Below are positions 11,387 through 21,794 of a DNA stretch of 64,000 nucleotides, piece by piece. Position 1 is the stretch's first letter. Each line of letters opens with the position of its first letter. Source of the DNA: Gillisia sp. UBA3175 (GTDB lineage: Bacteria; Bacteroidota; Bacteroidia; Flavobacteriales; Flavobacteriaceae); contig DEXV01000002.1 in NCBI GenBank assembly GCA_002364325.1, positions 252,004 to 316,003 on the forward strand, given 5' to 3'. The position numbers and the translations under genes were made by a program. The notes beneath the pieces are model-generated. The model was not told the DNA's origin and did not search any database. It saw nothing but the letters and a program-made list of their open reading frames with translations.

Positions 11387-13693
11387 CTAAACTTCTACAG
11401 AATTATTTGGTTGAACTTCTATAGCCTTTCCTTTCACTAATATTGTGATAGGCTCGGTTCCTTCTAAATTAAAACAAGTTTTCTCCTTGCTTACATTTAC
11501 TTTTACGATCTGGTTTCTAAAGTTCACCTTAAACGAATATGCATCCCATTCATCAGGAATTCTTGTATTAAAAGATAATTTATCTTCAATAACACGCATT
11601 CCTCCAAAACCTTCTACAATACTCATCCAGGTTCCAGCCATACTTGTGATATGGCAACCTTCTTTTACTTCATGATTATAGTCATCCAGATCCAATCTAG
11701 AAGTTCTCACATAAAACTCATAGGCTTGCTCCATTCTTCCTAGTTTAGCAGCCTGAATACTGTGCACACATGGTGAAAGCGAAGATTCATGTACCGTTAA
11801 CGGCTCATAAAAGTCGAAATGCTTGGCTAATTCTTCTTCTTTAAATCTATCTTCAAAAAAGTAGAATCCTTGCAAGACATCTGCTTGTTTGATATAACAG
11901 GATCTTAAAATTCTATCCCAGCTCCATTTCTGGTTAATTGGTCTGCTTGTTTTTTCCAAATCTTTAACTGGAACCAATTCCTTATCTAAGAATCCATCTT
12001 GTTGTAGAAATACGCCAAATTCTTCAGAAACTGGGAAGTACATATTTTCTGCTACTTCTTTCCATTTCATCAATTCAGCTTCAGAAAGATTAGTTAAACC
12101 GAAAATCCTATCGAAATCTTCCGCATGTCCATCTTTAACTTTTTTCAATGTTTCTAAACAATATTCTATACACCATTTAGCTAGGTAGTTAGTGTACCAA
12201 TTGTTATTCACATTGTTCTCATATTCATTAGGACCTGTTACTCCAAGAATCACATACTGGTTCTTGTCTTTACTGAAGTTTGCACGTTGTTGCCAGAATC
12301 TGGCAATAGCGATCATTACTTCCAATCCTTTTTCAGGTATATAATCGAAATCTCCAGTATATCGAACATAATTATAAATGGCAAAAACCATTGCGCCATT
12401 TCTGTGAATTTCTTCAAAAGTGATCTCCCATTCGTTATGGCTTTCTTCTCCGTTCATTGTAACCATTGGATACAAAGCAGCTCCATTAGTAAAACCTAAT
12501 TTTTCTGCATTTTCAATAGCCTTATCTAATTGGTTGTATCTATAGCTTAATAAATTTCTAGCAACCTGCTGATCTTTTGTAGCCATATAAAATGGAATAC
12601 AATAAGCTTCGGTATCCCAATAAGTGCTTCCACCGTATTTCTCACCGGTAAATCCTTTTGGCCCAATATTTAATCGCTCATCTTTCCCGGAATAGGTTTG
12701 ATTAAGCTGAAAAATATTGAATCGGATCCCTTGTTGTGCTTTTACATCTCCAGAAATGGAGATATCAGCCATTTCCCAAGTCCTTGCCCAAGCATCTTTT
12801 TGATCCTGAAGCAATGCCTTATATCCTTTACTAACAGCAGTAGCTAATACGTTCTTGGCAGCATCTACCAAGTCTTTTCTATCATGATTCATGTCTGTAA
12901 CATAGCCTGCGAATTTTTGCAAACTCACCACATCTCCTTTTTCTGCTGAAATCTCATAAGTAAAGACAAACTTATCCTGTTCTTTTTCTTCTTTATGAGT
13001 AACCTCAACTTTATTACCGTTCAGCAATAATTCAGATTGCATGAAGGTACAGGCATAAAATTCTGTTTTTAAGGTTTTTGAAATTATAAAACCTTGATCC
13101 TTATGAGAACTAACTTCTAAGGTTTTCCAGAATTTTTCTTCCCAGTTAGCATCGGTATTGGAAATACCACCATCCAAGTAGGGCTGGAAGGTGATTGTTG
13201 CATCTCCAGAAATTAATTCTATTTGATAATCTATTGCCCCAACTTCATCCAATTCTAAAGATAAAAATCTGGTAGCAATAACTTTTATTGAGATATTATT
13301 AGGTAAAGTAGCAACAAAACTACGTTGGTACCAACCCTCTTTCATATTAAGCTCTCTGCGATAATCTGATACTTTAGTACATGTATTTAGATCTAAAGCC
13401 TCGCCATTAACAAATACATTGATCCCAATCCAATTAGGCGCATTCAACACCTTTGCAAAATATTCCGGATAGCCATTTTTCCACCAACCAACTTTGGTTT
13501 TATCTGGGTAATAGACGCCGGCGATATAACTTCCTTGAAATGTTTCTCCTGTATACTGTTCTTCAAAATTGGCGCGCTGGCCCATTTTCCCATTTCCGAT
13601 GCTAAACAAACTTTCAGAAGATTCTACACGATCTTTCTCGAAGCCTTCTTCTATGATAGACCAATTGTCTGGTTTTATATAATCTTGATTCAT
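11387..13693 (-). CDS. GH65 maltose phosphorylase-type enzyme
   Basis: Catalyses inverting phosphorolysis of an alpha-glucoside, most likely maltose plus phosphate to beta-glucose-1-phosphate plus glucose, in the cytoplasm (no signal peptide). The 768 residues cover the GH65 N-terminal beta-sandwich (about 10-265), the (alpha/alpha)6 barrel with KGFTGEKYGGSTYWDTEAY (346-364) and VTGPNEYENN (485-494), where Glu490 is the general acid, and a C-terminal jelly-roll domain. The neighbour pgmB, 2 bp upstream, converts the beta-glucose-1-phosphate product, which strongly supports a phosphorylase over a hydrolase. Trehalose or kojibiose specificity cannot be excluded from sequence, but the starch context favours maltose. 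Confidence 0.92.
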   Translation of the reverse strand: MNQDYIKPDNWSIIEEGFEKDRVESSESLFSIGNGKMGQRANFEEQYTGETFQGSYIAGVYYPDKTKVGWWKNGYPEYFAKVLNAPNWIGINVFVNGEALDLNTCTKVSDYRRELNMKEGWYQRSFVATLPNNISIKVIATRFLSLELDEVGAIDYQIELISGDATITFQPYLDGGISNTDANWEEKFWKTLEVSSHKDQGFIISKTLKTEFYACTFMQSELLLNGNKVEVTHKEEKEQDKFVFTYEISAEKGDVVSLQKFAGYVTDMNHDRKDLVDAAKNVLATAVSKGYKALLQDQKDAWARTWEMADISISGDVKAQQGIRFNIFQLNQTYSGKDERLNIGPKGFTGEKYGGSTYWDTEAYCIPFYMATKDQQVARNLLSYRYNQLDKAIENAEKLGFTNGAALYPMVTMNGEESHNEWEITFEEIHRNGAMVFAIYNYVRYTGDFDYIPEKGLEVMIAIARFWQQRANFSKDKNQYVILGVTGPNEYENNVNNNWYTNYLAKWCIEYCLETLKKVKDGHAEDFDRIFGLTNLSEAELMKWKEVAENMYFPVSEEFGVFLQQDGFLDKELVPVKDLEKTSRPINQKWSWDRILRSCYIKQADVLQGFYFFEDRFKEEELAKHFDFYEPLTVHESSLSPCVHSIQAAKLGRMEQAYEFYVRTSRLDLDDYNHEVKEGCHITSMAGTWMSIVEGFGGMRVIEDKLSFNTRIPDEWDAYSFKVNFRNQIVKVNVSKEKTCFNLEGTEPITILVKGKAIEVQPNNSVEV

Positions 13694-13695
13694 TA

Positions 13696-14355
13696 TTAAG
13701 TTGTCACTAGTTTTTTTAAAAAATCTATTTCTATCTCTTCAAAACTGCTGAATACATAATCTGCTTCATGCAGTACTTCTTTTTCCCCAATTCCTACACT
13801 TATCATTCCTGCGATATTGGCGGCTTGTACACCAGCAACCGAATCTTCAAAAACCAAGCAGTTTTCTTGAGCTACTCCAATTTTTTCAGCAGCAATAATA
13901 AAAACCTCTGGATCTGGTTTGGCTTTACTAACATCGTTTCCATCTACAATAGCATGGAATTTATTGATAAGATCTGTTTTCTCAAGAATTGGTCTGGCAT
14001 TTTTACTTGCCGATCCCAGTGCAAAAGGAACTTTTTCTTCCATTAAAAAGTTGATCACTTTAGAAACGCCCGGTAAAATATCTGCACTGTTCATATTGGT
14101 GAGATAGGACAAATAATTATCATTCTTTACCGCCATTTTCTGGGCAAATTCATCTTTAGATAAACTTGTATTTCCCCATTCTAATATTTTCTCAAGAGAG
14201 CGCACACGGCTTACTCCTTTTAATTCTTCATTTTGAAGTTCTGTAAAATCGAAACCCAGATCATTAGCCAGTTTTTTCCAGGCTAAAAAGTGAAATTTCG
14301 CAGTATCTACAATTACTCCATCTAAATCGAATATTACTCCTTTAATCTTGTTCAC
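13696..14355 (-). CDS. pgmB: Beta-phosphoglucomutase
   Basis: Converts beta-glucose-1-phosphate from the GH65 phosphorylase to glucose-6-phosphate. A HAD-superfamily enzyme with the phosphorylated aspartate Asp10 and acid/base Asp12 in FDLDGVIVDTA, the cap-domain motif GVSRVRSLE (typical of beta-PGM and matching the GISREDSL-type loop), the Ser motif GSASKNA around 114-120, and the metal-site motif VFEDSVAGVQAA. Length 219 is normal. The start codon overlaps the 3' end of the MFS gene by 14 bp and the stop is 2 bp from the GH65 start, so translation is probably coupled. Confidence 0.95.
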   Translation of the reverse strand: MNKIKGVIFDLDGVIVDTAKFHFLAWKKLANDLGFDFTELQNEELKGVSRVRSLEKILEWGNTSLSKDEFAQKMAVKNDNYLSYLTNMNSADILPGVSKVINFLMEEKVPFALGSASKNARPILEKTDLINKFHAIVDGNDVSKAKPDPEVFIIAAEKIGVAQENCLVFEDSVAGVQAANIAGMISVGIGEKEVLHEADYVFSSFEEIEIDFLKKLVTT

Positions 14356-15862
14356 TAATATTTATTTTACGTTGTGTTTGAACTCTTAGGGTTAAAATTC
14401 CCGCCAAGATCATTGAGAAACCTCCTATTAACAATGCGTAGATAGGTTCATTTCCAAAAAATTCTTTTACTAAAAATCCTAAAATTGTGGCTGCCACAAT
14501 TTGAGGTATCACTATAAAGAAATTAAAAACTCCCATATAATATCCCATTTTATTAGATGGTAACGACCCAGACAGCATAGCGTATGGAATAGATAGAATA
14601 CTCGCCCAAGCGATCCCTACACCTACCATCGCTAATAATAATCCTGTTTTATCTGATAGAAAATAAATAGATATTAATCCAAGTCCTCCAGCACAAAGTG
14701 CTAGCAAATGGGTGAATTTGTTACTTGTTCTTCTTGCTAGTACTGGTAATAGAAATGCAACGGCTGCTGCAACCCCATTATATACAGTGAACATCACCGT
14801 TACCCAGTCTGCTGCATCATTATAAAGTTCAGAAGTAGTGTCTGAAGTTCCAAAAACATGTCCAGTAACTGCCTGAGTTGTATAGATCCACATAGAAAAC
14901 AACGCGAACCATGAAAAGAATTGAACCCATGCCAGCTGCTTCATTGCTCTGGGCATGTTAAGCATATCTGTAATAATAATGGTAAAACCATTACGAACTT
15001 GATTTTTTCGTAATTGAGATACTATCATAAATAGTACACCTGCAATTAAAAGACCTATAAAAAGTATGTATAGTTCCTTAGTTAAATCTTTATAAAAAAT
15101 TACGCCTGAAAATAACAAACCAATAATGGCCATTATTGACCCTGTAGTAAATTGTGATTTAATATTTTTCTGCTTGTCTACAATCTCATCATTTATAGAC
15201 GAGATGGCTTTATCAGCTTTATCGAAAGCAGCTAATTCCTCTGGTGAGTATTCTTTAGATTTGAATATGGTCCAGAGTACTGCAAGTAAAAACACCACGC
15301 CGCCAACATAAAAAGACCATTTCACAGAATCTGGAATAATTCCTTCTGCTGCAGTATTACTCACACCAAACCAGTTGGTAAACATATAGGGTAATAAAGA
15401 ACCTACTACGGCACCTATCCCAATAAAGAAACTTTGCATGGAAAATCCAAGAGTGCGCTGCCTTTCCGGGAGATTATCACCCACAAATGCACGGAAAGGT
15501 TCCATAGAAATATTTATGGAAGCATCCATGATCCATAAAGTTCCTGCTGCCACCCAAAGCGTTGGAGAATTAGGCATAATAAATAAGGCTAAAGAAGAAA
15601 GAATCGCTCCAACTAAAAAATATGGACGTCTTCTTCCTAGTTTAGTCCAGGTTCTATCGCTAAAATATCCAACTATTGGTTGCACTATTAGTCCTGTTAC
15701 AGGAGCTGCTATCCATAGAATTGGAATATCCTCTACTTGTGCTCCAAGAGTTTCAAAGATCCTCGAGGTATTAGCATTTTGTAAAGCAAATCCAAATTGA
15801 ATGCCTAGGAATCCAAAACTCATGTTCCAGATCTCCCAAAAACTAAGGTTGCGTTTTTGCAT
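14342..15862 (-). CDS. MFS maltose/sugar transporter (SLC45/GPH-like)
   Basis: A 506-residue inner-membrane permease with about 12 hydrophobic helices and a long cytoplasmic loop around residues 205-240. The N-terminal region [34 protein letters not shown] and the loop motif [22 protein letters not shown] are typical of the MFS sugar permeases found in bacterial maltose/maltodextrin loci and related to SLC45 and sucrose carriers. It would bring maltose from the periplasm to the cytoplasmic GH65/PgmB pair. First gene of the minus-strand operon. A 9-bp inverted repeat (15904-15943) sits in its leader. Substrate is inferred from context. Confidence 0.9.
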   Translation of the reverse strand: MQKRNLSFWEIWNMSFGFLGIQFGFALQNANTSRIFETLGAQVEDIPILWIAAPVTGLIVQPIVGYFSDRTWTKLGRRRPYFLVGAILSSLALFIMPNSPTLWVAAGTLWIMDASINISMEPFRAFVGDNLPERQRTLGFSMQSFFIGIGAVVGSLLPYMFTNWFGVSNTAAEGIIPDSVKWSFYVGGVVFLLAVLWTIFKSKEYSPEELAAFDKADKAISSINDEIVDKQKNIKSQFTTGSIMAIIGLLFSGVIFYKDLTKELYILFIGLLIAGVLFMIVSQLRKNQVRNGFTIIITDMLNMPRAMKQLAWVQFFSWFALFSMWIYTTQAVTGHVFGTSDTTSELYNDAADWVTVMFTVYNGVAAAVAFLLPVLARRTSNKFTHLLALCAGGLGLISIYFLSDKTGLLLAMVGVGIAWASILSIPYAMLSGSLPSNKMGYYMGVFNFFIVIPQIVAATILGFLVKEFFGNEPIYALLIGGFSMILAGILTLRVQTQRKINISEQD

Positions 15863-15903
15863 ATCGTAAGATTAAATTTCTATAACGACAAGCACTATGA
15901 CTC

Positions 15904-15943
15904 GTCAAAACTTATTATCGGAAGTAAAAATATCAGTTTTGAC
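15904..15943. promoter_or_regulatory. Inverted repeat in the leader of the MFS-GH operon
   Basis: GTCAAAACT (15904-15912) and AGTTTTGAC (15935-15943) are perfect inverted repeats separated by 22 nt, between lacI (stop at 15996) and the first gene of the minus-strand operon (start 15862). It is unlike the CGAAAACGTTTTCG palindrome. It could be a binding site for another regulator or a leader hairpin; no poly-U tract follows in either direction. Confidence 0.4.
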
Positions 15944-15995
15944 TTAAATTATAAGGTGGTAAAGATAAATAAAATTTTAAATGTCCAAAGAAAAA

Positions 15996-17018
15996 TTAGT
16001 GTTTTGTAGAATTTCTCTTCACTAAACTTGTTTCAATGATAATTGTTTCAAAAGGTTCATCTTCAGCTTCGTCATTTTCCAATTTTCTAATGAGCAATCT
16101 TGCTGCTTGGGCTCCCATCTCTTCTCCATGTTGGTTAATGGTGGTTAAACTAGGCATAAATCGCTTAGAAAGTTCTCCATCTGTAAAGGCAATAACAGAG
16201 ACATCTCTAGGAACATCTAATCCTTGTTCTTTTAAAGCTTTTATTGCATAAATGGCAAAATGTTCGTTCACAGCAAAAACTGCATCTACCTTTTTATCTT
16301 TCAAAAACGCCTGAATTTCCAATTCACTCTGATCAAAATCCTCCACCTTTAAGATTAAGTCTTCATTTATTGGAATATTGCTTTCTTTAAGAGCTTCCCG
16401 GTAACCTCTGGTCCTTAATTTTCCTACGCTAACATAATCTATTGTGGTGATAAGGCCAATTTTTTTACAGCCAATCTCAATCAGGTGTTTTACCGCCTTT
16501 TTGGCGCCCAACATATCATCAATAATAACCTTATCGCAATTAATCCCTTCAATTACTCTATCGAACATCACCAAAGGCATTCCCTGCTCTATCACTTCAG
16601 TTAAATGATGATAATCCCCTTTTTGCTGAGTTTCCTTTGCTACAGAAAGTATAAATCCATCTGTACTTCCATTTGCTAATATCTCCAAATTAATCACCTC
16701 TTTATCGAAAGAGTTGTTGGAGGTACAAATAATTACATGATATCCTTTTTCGTTAGCTACCTGCTCTATCCCGCTAATAACAGTTGTAAAATAGTGGTGT
16801 ACAATTTCAGGAATAATCACACCAATGGTTTTTGTTTTCCTGTTTTTTAGGCTTAAAGCAATATTATTTGGCTTGTAGTTATATAGCTTAGCAAAGGCCT
16901 TTATTTTTTGGCGAGTATCCTCACTAATTTCGGCACTATCACGCAAAGCTTTTGAAACGGTAGATACCGAAACGTCTAATTCTTTGGCAATTAATTTAAG
17001 GGTTAATCTTTTCTTCAT
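15996..17018 (-). CDS. LacI/GalR-family transcriptional regulator of the starch locus
   Basis: A 340-residue DNA-binding regulator. The N-terminal helix-turn-helix reads LTLKLIAKELDVSVSTVSKALRD followed by the hinge region KLYNYKPNNIALSLKNR, and the periplasmic-binding-protein-like effector domain spans about 60-335. It lies between the two starch operons and diverges from susC across 220 bp, so it most likely senses a maltooligosaccharide or maltose. Bacteroides uses SusR for this purpose; flavobacterial loci commonly use a LacI-type protein instead. Its likely operator is the perfect palindrome at 17113-17126, and a similar site precedes pfkA. Whether it represses or activates is not visible. 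Confidence 0.93.
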   Translation of the reverse strand: MKKRLTLKLIAKELDVSVSTVSKALRDSAEISEDTRQKIKAFAKLYNYKPNNIALSLKNRKTKTIGVIIPEIVHHYFTTVISGIEQVANEKGYHVIICTSNNSFDKEVINLEILANGSTDGFILSVAKETQQKGDYHHLTEVIEQGMPLVMFDRVIEGINCDKVIIDDMLGAKKAVKHLIEIGCKKIGLITTIDYVSVGKLRTRGYREALKESNIPINEDLILKVEDFDQSELEIQAFLKDKKVDAVFAVNEHFAIYAIKALKEQGLDVPRDVSVIAFTDGELSKRFMPSLTTINQHGEEMGAQAARLLIRKLENDEAEDEPFETIIIETSLVKRNSTKH

Positions 17019-17112
17019 ACAATATTAATAGTAGGGACTTGAAAGTTTCTTGTAATCTACAACAAAATTACAAAAAACCTCTTTAAGCATTAAAACACAA
17101 AAGTTTTCAACA

Positions 17113-17126
17113 CGAAAACGTTTTCG
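17113..17126. promoter_or_regulatory. Perfect palindromic LacI-type operator between lacI and susC
   Basis: CGAAAACGTTTTCG is a perfect 14-bp palindrome with the central CG typical of LacI/GalR operators. It is 95 bp from the lacI start and 112 bp from the susC start, in the only divergent gap of the locus. A 13/14 copy lies upstream of pfkA (5437-5450), and a 12-base identical run occurs inside susC (17439-17450). Confidence 0.75.
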
Positions 17127-17238
17127 CCATGATCACCCGGCAAAAGCGCGGAAAATTAACATTTGCTTTACATACTTTTAACCTCAGGAAGTGAAAATAT
17201 ACAGTTAAATTTTTATTTAAAATTAATCAAAATCATTT

Positions 17239-20160
17239 ATGGAAAAATTTTTTAAAAGTTCATTGATCATGCTGTTCATGCTGCCAATGAGCTTTTTTGC
17301 CCAACAAAGCGTAAGCGGTTCTGTCACTGAAAGTGCTACCGGATTGCCAGTTCCCGGGGTTAACATTATTGTAAATGGAACCAGCAACGGTACAACAACA
17401 GATTTCGATGGGAACTATACTATTTCTAATGTATCTAACGAAAACGTTTTAGTGTATTCTTTTTTAGGATTCACTACTAAAGAGGTTCCTTTTACAGGAC
17501 AAAAAACGATAAACGTACAATTAGATGAAAATCAAAATGCATTAGATGAAGTTGTTGTAATTGGATATGGAACTGTTAAGAAATCTGACGCTACCGGTTC
17601 TGTAACATCAATCACTCCAAAAGAATTTAATAAAGGAGCTGTGGTTGCCGCAGATCAACTTATCCAAGGAAAAGTTGCCGGGATACAGGTTATTAATGGT
17701 GGTGGATCTCCAGGAGAAGGAGCACAAATTAGAATTAGAAGTGGATCTTCTTTAAACGCAAACAACGATCCTTTGTATGTTATAGATGGGGTACCAACAG
17801 ATAATGGTGGAATTAGAGGTGGAAGAAACCCATTGGCAAACATTAACCAAAATGACATTGCTTCTATTAACATCCTTAAAGATGCATCTGCTACTGCTAT
17901 TTATGGAGTAAGAGCTTCGAACGGGGTAGTTATAATAACAACTAAAAGAGGTAATACTGGCGAATTAAAAGTTAATTATAACTCTAGTTATTCGTATTCT
18001 ACAATCGATGAAACTGCAGATGTACTTTCGGCTAATCAGTTTAGAGATTTTGTAACTGCAAATGGAAATGACGCTCAAATTGGATTATTAGGTGATGCTA
18101 ATACCAATTGGCAGGATTTGATCTATGAGGATTCTTATGGTACAGATCAGAACGTATCGGTTTCAGGAGGTGAAGATTTTTATACTTTTAGAGCTTCTGC
18201 TGGGTACTCAAATTATAATGGAATTCTTAAGAGAGATCAATTCGAAAGAACTACGCTATCTGCTGCTTTAACACTTAAATTTTTAGAAGATCATTTAAAG
18301 ATAGACATCAATAATAATACTTCATTAATAGAGAATAACTATAGTAATAGGGGTGCAATTGGAGCTGCTGTTTCTTTCGATCCAACGCAATCACCTTTTG
18401 TAGATGACCAAACTTATGGTGGATATTTTAGATGGACACAGGCAAATGGAAATTTAAATCCTTTAGCTCCTGCAAATCCTCTATCACTAATTAATCAAAC
18501 TACAAATTTAGGGAGATCGTTTAGGAGCATTGGAAATATACAATTCGAATATAAACTGCATTTTTTACCAGAGTTAAAAGCTGTTCTTAATCTAGGATAT
18601 GATAATTCTGTTGGTAGAAATTACGGTTTCCAAGATCCTGAATTCACCAATCCAGATCAAGATGGTTCATCTTATAACGATAGAGATGAGAAGAGAAACA
18701 AATTAATGGATGCATATCTTAATTATAATAAGAACTTTGAAAGCATTAATACTTTGGTAGACTTTACAGGTGGTTACAACTATCAAGACTTTACTTACCC
18801 TTCAAGTTTTACGCGCGATAATGGTGCTGGTGTTTTAGTTACTGTTAATAATGAAACCAGATTAAATTTGCAATCCTTCTTTGGTCGTGTAAATTTCACT
18901 CATAACAATAAATATCTATTAACTCTATCTTTAAGAAGGGATGCTACTTCAAGATTTACAAAAGAAAATAGATGGGGTAATTTCCCTTCTGCAGCCGTAG
19001 GTTGGAAAGTTCATGAAGAGAATTTCTTAAAGGATAGCGATATCGTTAGTGAATTTAAGCTTAGAGCAAGTTGGGGTGTAACTGGACAACAATCTGTTGG
19101 AGATATTTATCCATCTGTAGCATTATACCAAACTGGTACCAGTACTGCGGGTTACCAATTTGGAGACAGATTTGTACAAACTCTTAGACCTCAACCTTAC
19201 AACCCTAACTTGGTTTGGGAAGAAACTGAAACAAGGAACTTAGGTTTAGATTTTGGCTTTTTCAATGGCAGAATAGATGGTACGATTGATGCTTATGAAA
19301 GAAATACAGACGATCTTATTGTATTCACTAATAACCCACAAGGTGTAGGTTTTTCTAATGCAGACGATTATAATATTGGATCTTTAGAAAATAGAGGTCT
19401 AGAAATTGGTGCAAACGTATATCCAATTAGAAATCAGGATATGCAATGGAGGGTTGGTGGAAACATTACCTTCCAAGAATCTAAGATCACAAAGTTAACG
19501 CTAGTTACAGATCCTAATTATACTGGGATAGATGTTGGTGGTATTTCTGGAGGTACAGGAAATACTGTACAAAATCATCAAGTAGGGTTTGCACCTAGTT
19601 CATTCTTTGTTTTCGAGCAAGCTTATGATGCAGCAGGAAAGCCTTTAGGTGGTGTATATGTAGATAGAAATAAGGATGGAATTGTAAATTCTCAAGATAA
19701 ATATAGATTCAGAAAACCTGCATCCGATATTTATTACGGATTCAATACAGATTTTAATTACAATAACTTTTCTTTCAACATGGCTTGGAGAGGAAGCTGG
19801 GGTAATTATAATTACAACAACGTAGATTCAGGTGCTGGTTTCGGAAACAATATTTTAGTGTTTGATACTTTTATTAACAATGGTGTTACTAATTTATTAG
19901 ACACTGGATTTGAAGAAGCGCAATATCTATCAGATTATTACATTCAAGATGCGGCATTCTTAAAGTTAGATAATGCAACCATAGGATATACTTTTAATGA
20001 TTTCTTGAGTGATCATTCTTCATTAACTGTATCTGCTACTGGACAAAATCTACTTACAATTACAGATTACAAAGGGATTGACCCTGAAACTTACGGAATT
20101 GATAATAACATTTATCCAAGACCAAGAACATTTGTTTTAGGAGTAAATCTTAATTTTTAA
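17239..20160 (+). CDS. susC: SusC-family TonB-dependent outer-membrane maltooligosaccharide importer
   Basis: The outer-membrane barrel of a SusCD complex, importing maltooligosaccharides with TonB energy. A signal peptide (residues 1-21, ending MSFFAQQ) precedes a CarboxypepD_reg-like domain (about 24-100: VSGSVTESATGLPVPGVNI, DFDGNYTI), the TonB-box-like region VVVIGYGTVKKSDATGSV and plug (about 105-230, DPLYVIDGVP and VRASNGVVIITTKRG), then a 22-strand-type barrel to residue 973, ending NIYPRPRTFVLGVNLNF. susD follows 12 bp later. The gene faces away from lacI, with an operator palindrome in its upstream region. The symbol is used by homology and context; starch specificity is inferred from neighbouring amylases. 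Confidence 0.95.
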   Translation: MEKFFKSSLIMLFMLPMSFFAQQSVSGSVTESATGLPVPGVNIIVNGTSNGTTTDFDGNYTISNVSNENVLVYSFLGFTTKEVPFTGQKTINVQLDENQNALDEVVVIGYGTVKKSDATGSVTSITPKEFNKGAVVAADQLIQGKVAGIQVINGGGSPGEGAQIRIRSGSSLNANNDPLYVIDGVPTDNGGIRGGRNPLANINQNDIASINILKDASATAIYGVRASNGVVIITTKRGNTGELKVNYNSSYSYSTIDETADVLSANQFRDFVTANGNDAQIGLLGDANTNWQDLIYEDSYGTDQNVSVSGGEDFYTFRASAGYSNYNGILKRDQFERTTLSAALTLKFLEDHLKIDINNNTSLIENNYSNRGAIGAAVSFDPTQSPFVDDQTYGGYFRWTQANGNLNPLAPANPLSLINQTTNLGRSFRSIGNIQFEYKLHFLPELKAVLNLGYDNSVGRNYGFQDPEFTNPDQDGSSYNDRDEKRNKLMDAYLNYNKNFESINTLVDFTGGYNYQDFTYPSSFTRDNGAGVLVTVNNETRLNLQSFFGRVNFTHNNKYLLTLSLRRDATSRFTKENRWGNFPSAAVGWKVHEENFLKDSDIVSEFKLRASWGVTGQQSVGDIYPSVALYQTGTSTAGYQFGDRFVQTLRPQPYNPNLVWEETETRNLGLDFGFFNGRIDGTIDAYERNTDDLIVFTNNPQGVGFSNADDYNIGSLENRGLEIGANVYPIRNQDMQWRVGGNITFQESKITKLTLVTDPNYTGIDVGGISGGTGNTVQNHQVGFAPSSFFVFEQAYDAAGKPLGGVYVDRNKDGIVNSQDKYRFRKPASDIYYGFNTDFNYNNFSFNMAWRGSWGNYNYNNVDSGAGFGNNILVFDTFINNGVTNLLDTGFEEAQYLSDYYIQDAAFLKLDNATIGYTFNDFLSDHSSLTVSATGQNLLTITDYKGIDPETYGIDNNIYPRPRTFVLGVNLNF

Positions 20161-20172
20161 TATTACAAGACT

Positions 20173-21774
20173 ATGAAAAATTTTAAGTATACTATTTTAA
20201 AACTGGCGCTATCTGTATTTGCAGTGACTATGGTTTCTTGTTCTGCAGATCTTGACCAGTCCAACCCTAACAGTGAAAGTTTACTTTCTGCTGAAGAGGT
20301 TTTTCAAGATCCAGATTCTTATATCAGGTTCCTTGCAAAGCTTTACGCAGGATTAGCTACAACTGGTCAGAGTGGTCCTGCTGGAAATCCAGATATCACT
20401 GGAATAGATGAAGGAGAGAGTCAATATGTTAGAGGATTGTGGGTAATGCAAGAGCTTACTACAGATGAGGCTATTATTGCTTGGAATGACAAGACGATTA
20501 AGGATTTCCATTATCAAACATGGACTTCTAGTGATTTATTCATTAATGCAACATTTAGCAGACTAGATTTTCAAGTAAAAAATTGTAATGAATTTTTACG
20601 TCAAACTACAGATGAAAAATTGCAATCTCGTGGTTTAGCTGCAGCAGACATTGCTGATATTCAAGGATACCGAGCTGAAGCTAGATATTTAAGAGCCCTT
20701 AGTTACTGGCATTTCTTAGATCTATTTGGTACTGTTGGATTAGTAACAGAGAATGACCCTACAGATTTCTTTTTACCAGAGCAAGCGAGCAAACAAGAGC
20801 TTTTCGATTTTATTGAAGCTGAATTAATTGCTGCAGTAGATGCATTACCAGAAGTTGGAACCAACGAGTATCCAAGAGCAGATAAAGGTGCAGCCTGGAT
20901 GGTGTTAAGTAAGTTATATATGAATGCTGAAGTTTATACAGGAACTCCTAGATATACAGATGCTATTAACTATTTAACTAAGATCAATACTGCAAATTAC
21001 ATGTTACACGATAGCTACGAGGAATTATTCCTTGCAGACAATAACATGAATGGGTCACAAAATGAATTTATTTTCTCTGTAGCTTTCGATGGTATTAATA
21101 CTCAAACTTTTGGTGGAACTACTTTCTTAACTCATGCACCAGTAGGTGGAACTATGGATCCTGATAATTTTGGAATCAACGGTGGTTGGGCAGGTATTAG
21201 AACTACTTCAGCATTGGTAAATAAATTCCAAATGGGGATAGACTCTAGAGAGCAGTTCTATACAGATGGTCAATCTTTAGAAATAGAAGATGTAGGATCA
21301 TTTACGGATGGGTATGCTATCTCAAAATGGAAAAACGTAGATGTGAATGGAGAACCTGGATCTGATACTAATGGTGACTTTACAGATAACGATTTCCCTA
21401 TGTTTCGCTTAGCAGATGCTTATTTAATGTATGCTGAAGCCTTCCTTAGAGGTGGTGGAGGAAATGCAGCAGATGCCTTAATGTATGTAAACAAAGTAAG
21501 AACAAGAGCTTTTGGTGTTACAACTCAAAATATTAGTAGCGGTGGTTTAACCCTAGATTTCATTCTAGACGAAAGAGCGAGAGAATTACATTGGGAAGGA
21601 CACAGAAGAACAGACCTTATAAGATTTGGTAAGTTTACCGGTGGATCTTATATCTGGCCTTGGAAAGGGAATGTACCAAATGGTGCTCCAACTCCTAGCT
21701 TCAGAAATCTTTTCCCTATTCCTGCTAATGCAATTGCTGGAAACCCAAAACTTCAACAAAACCCAGGTTATTAA
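20173..21774 (+). CDS. susD: SusD/RagB-family substrate-binding outer-membrane lipoprotein
   Basis: The surface lid and glycan-binding partner of SusC. The lipoprotein signal MKNFKYTILKLALSVFAVTMVSC has its cysteine at 23. SusD-like features: N-terminal LDQSNPN, helical TPR-like repeats with YRAEARYLRALSYWHFLDLFG near 155-180 (the classic RAEARFLRAL pattern), and the C-terminal RagB/SusD segment FILDERARELHWEGHRRTDLIRFGKF ending LFPIPANAI. Length 533 is normal. Co-transcribed with susC (12-bp gap) and followed 20 bp later by a SusE-like gene. Confidence 0.95.
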   Translation: MKNFKYTILKLALSVFAVTMVSCSADLDQSNPNSESLLSAEEVFQDPDSYIRFLAKLYAGLATTGQSGPAGNPDITGIDEGESQYVRGLWVMQELTTDEAIIAWNDKTIKDFHYQTWTSSDLFINATFSRLDFQVKNCNEFLRQTTDEKLQSRGLAAADIADIQGYRAEARYLRALSYWHFLDLFGTVGLVTENDPTDFFLPEQASKQELFDFIEAELIAAVDALPEVGTNEYPRADKGAAWMVLSKLYMNAEVYTGTPRYTDAINYLTKINTANYMLHDSYEELFLADNNMNGSQNEFIFSVAFDGINTQTFGGTTFLTHAPVGGTMDPDNFGINGGWAGIRTTSALVNKFQMGIDSREQFYTDGQSLEIEDVGSFTDGYAISKWKNVDVNGEPGSDTNGDFTDNDFPMFRLADAYLMYAEAFLRGGGGNAADALMYVNKVRTRAFGVTTQNISSGGLTLDFILDERARELHWEGHRRTDLIRFGKFTGGSYIWPWKGNVPNGAPTPSFRNLFPIPANAIAGNPKLQQNPGY

Positions 21775-21794
21775 TTAAGATAAAACAATATAAA

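Noticed and set aside
15996..17018. SusR-type regulator for the starch locus
   Set aside because: The protein is a LacI-type regulator with HTH and PBP-like domain, not a membrane SusR or hybrid two-component sensor.
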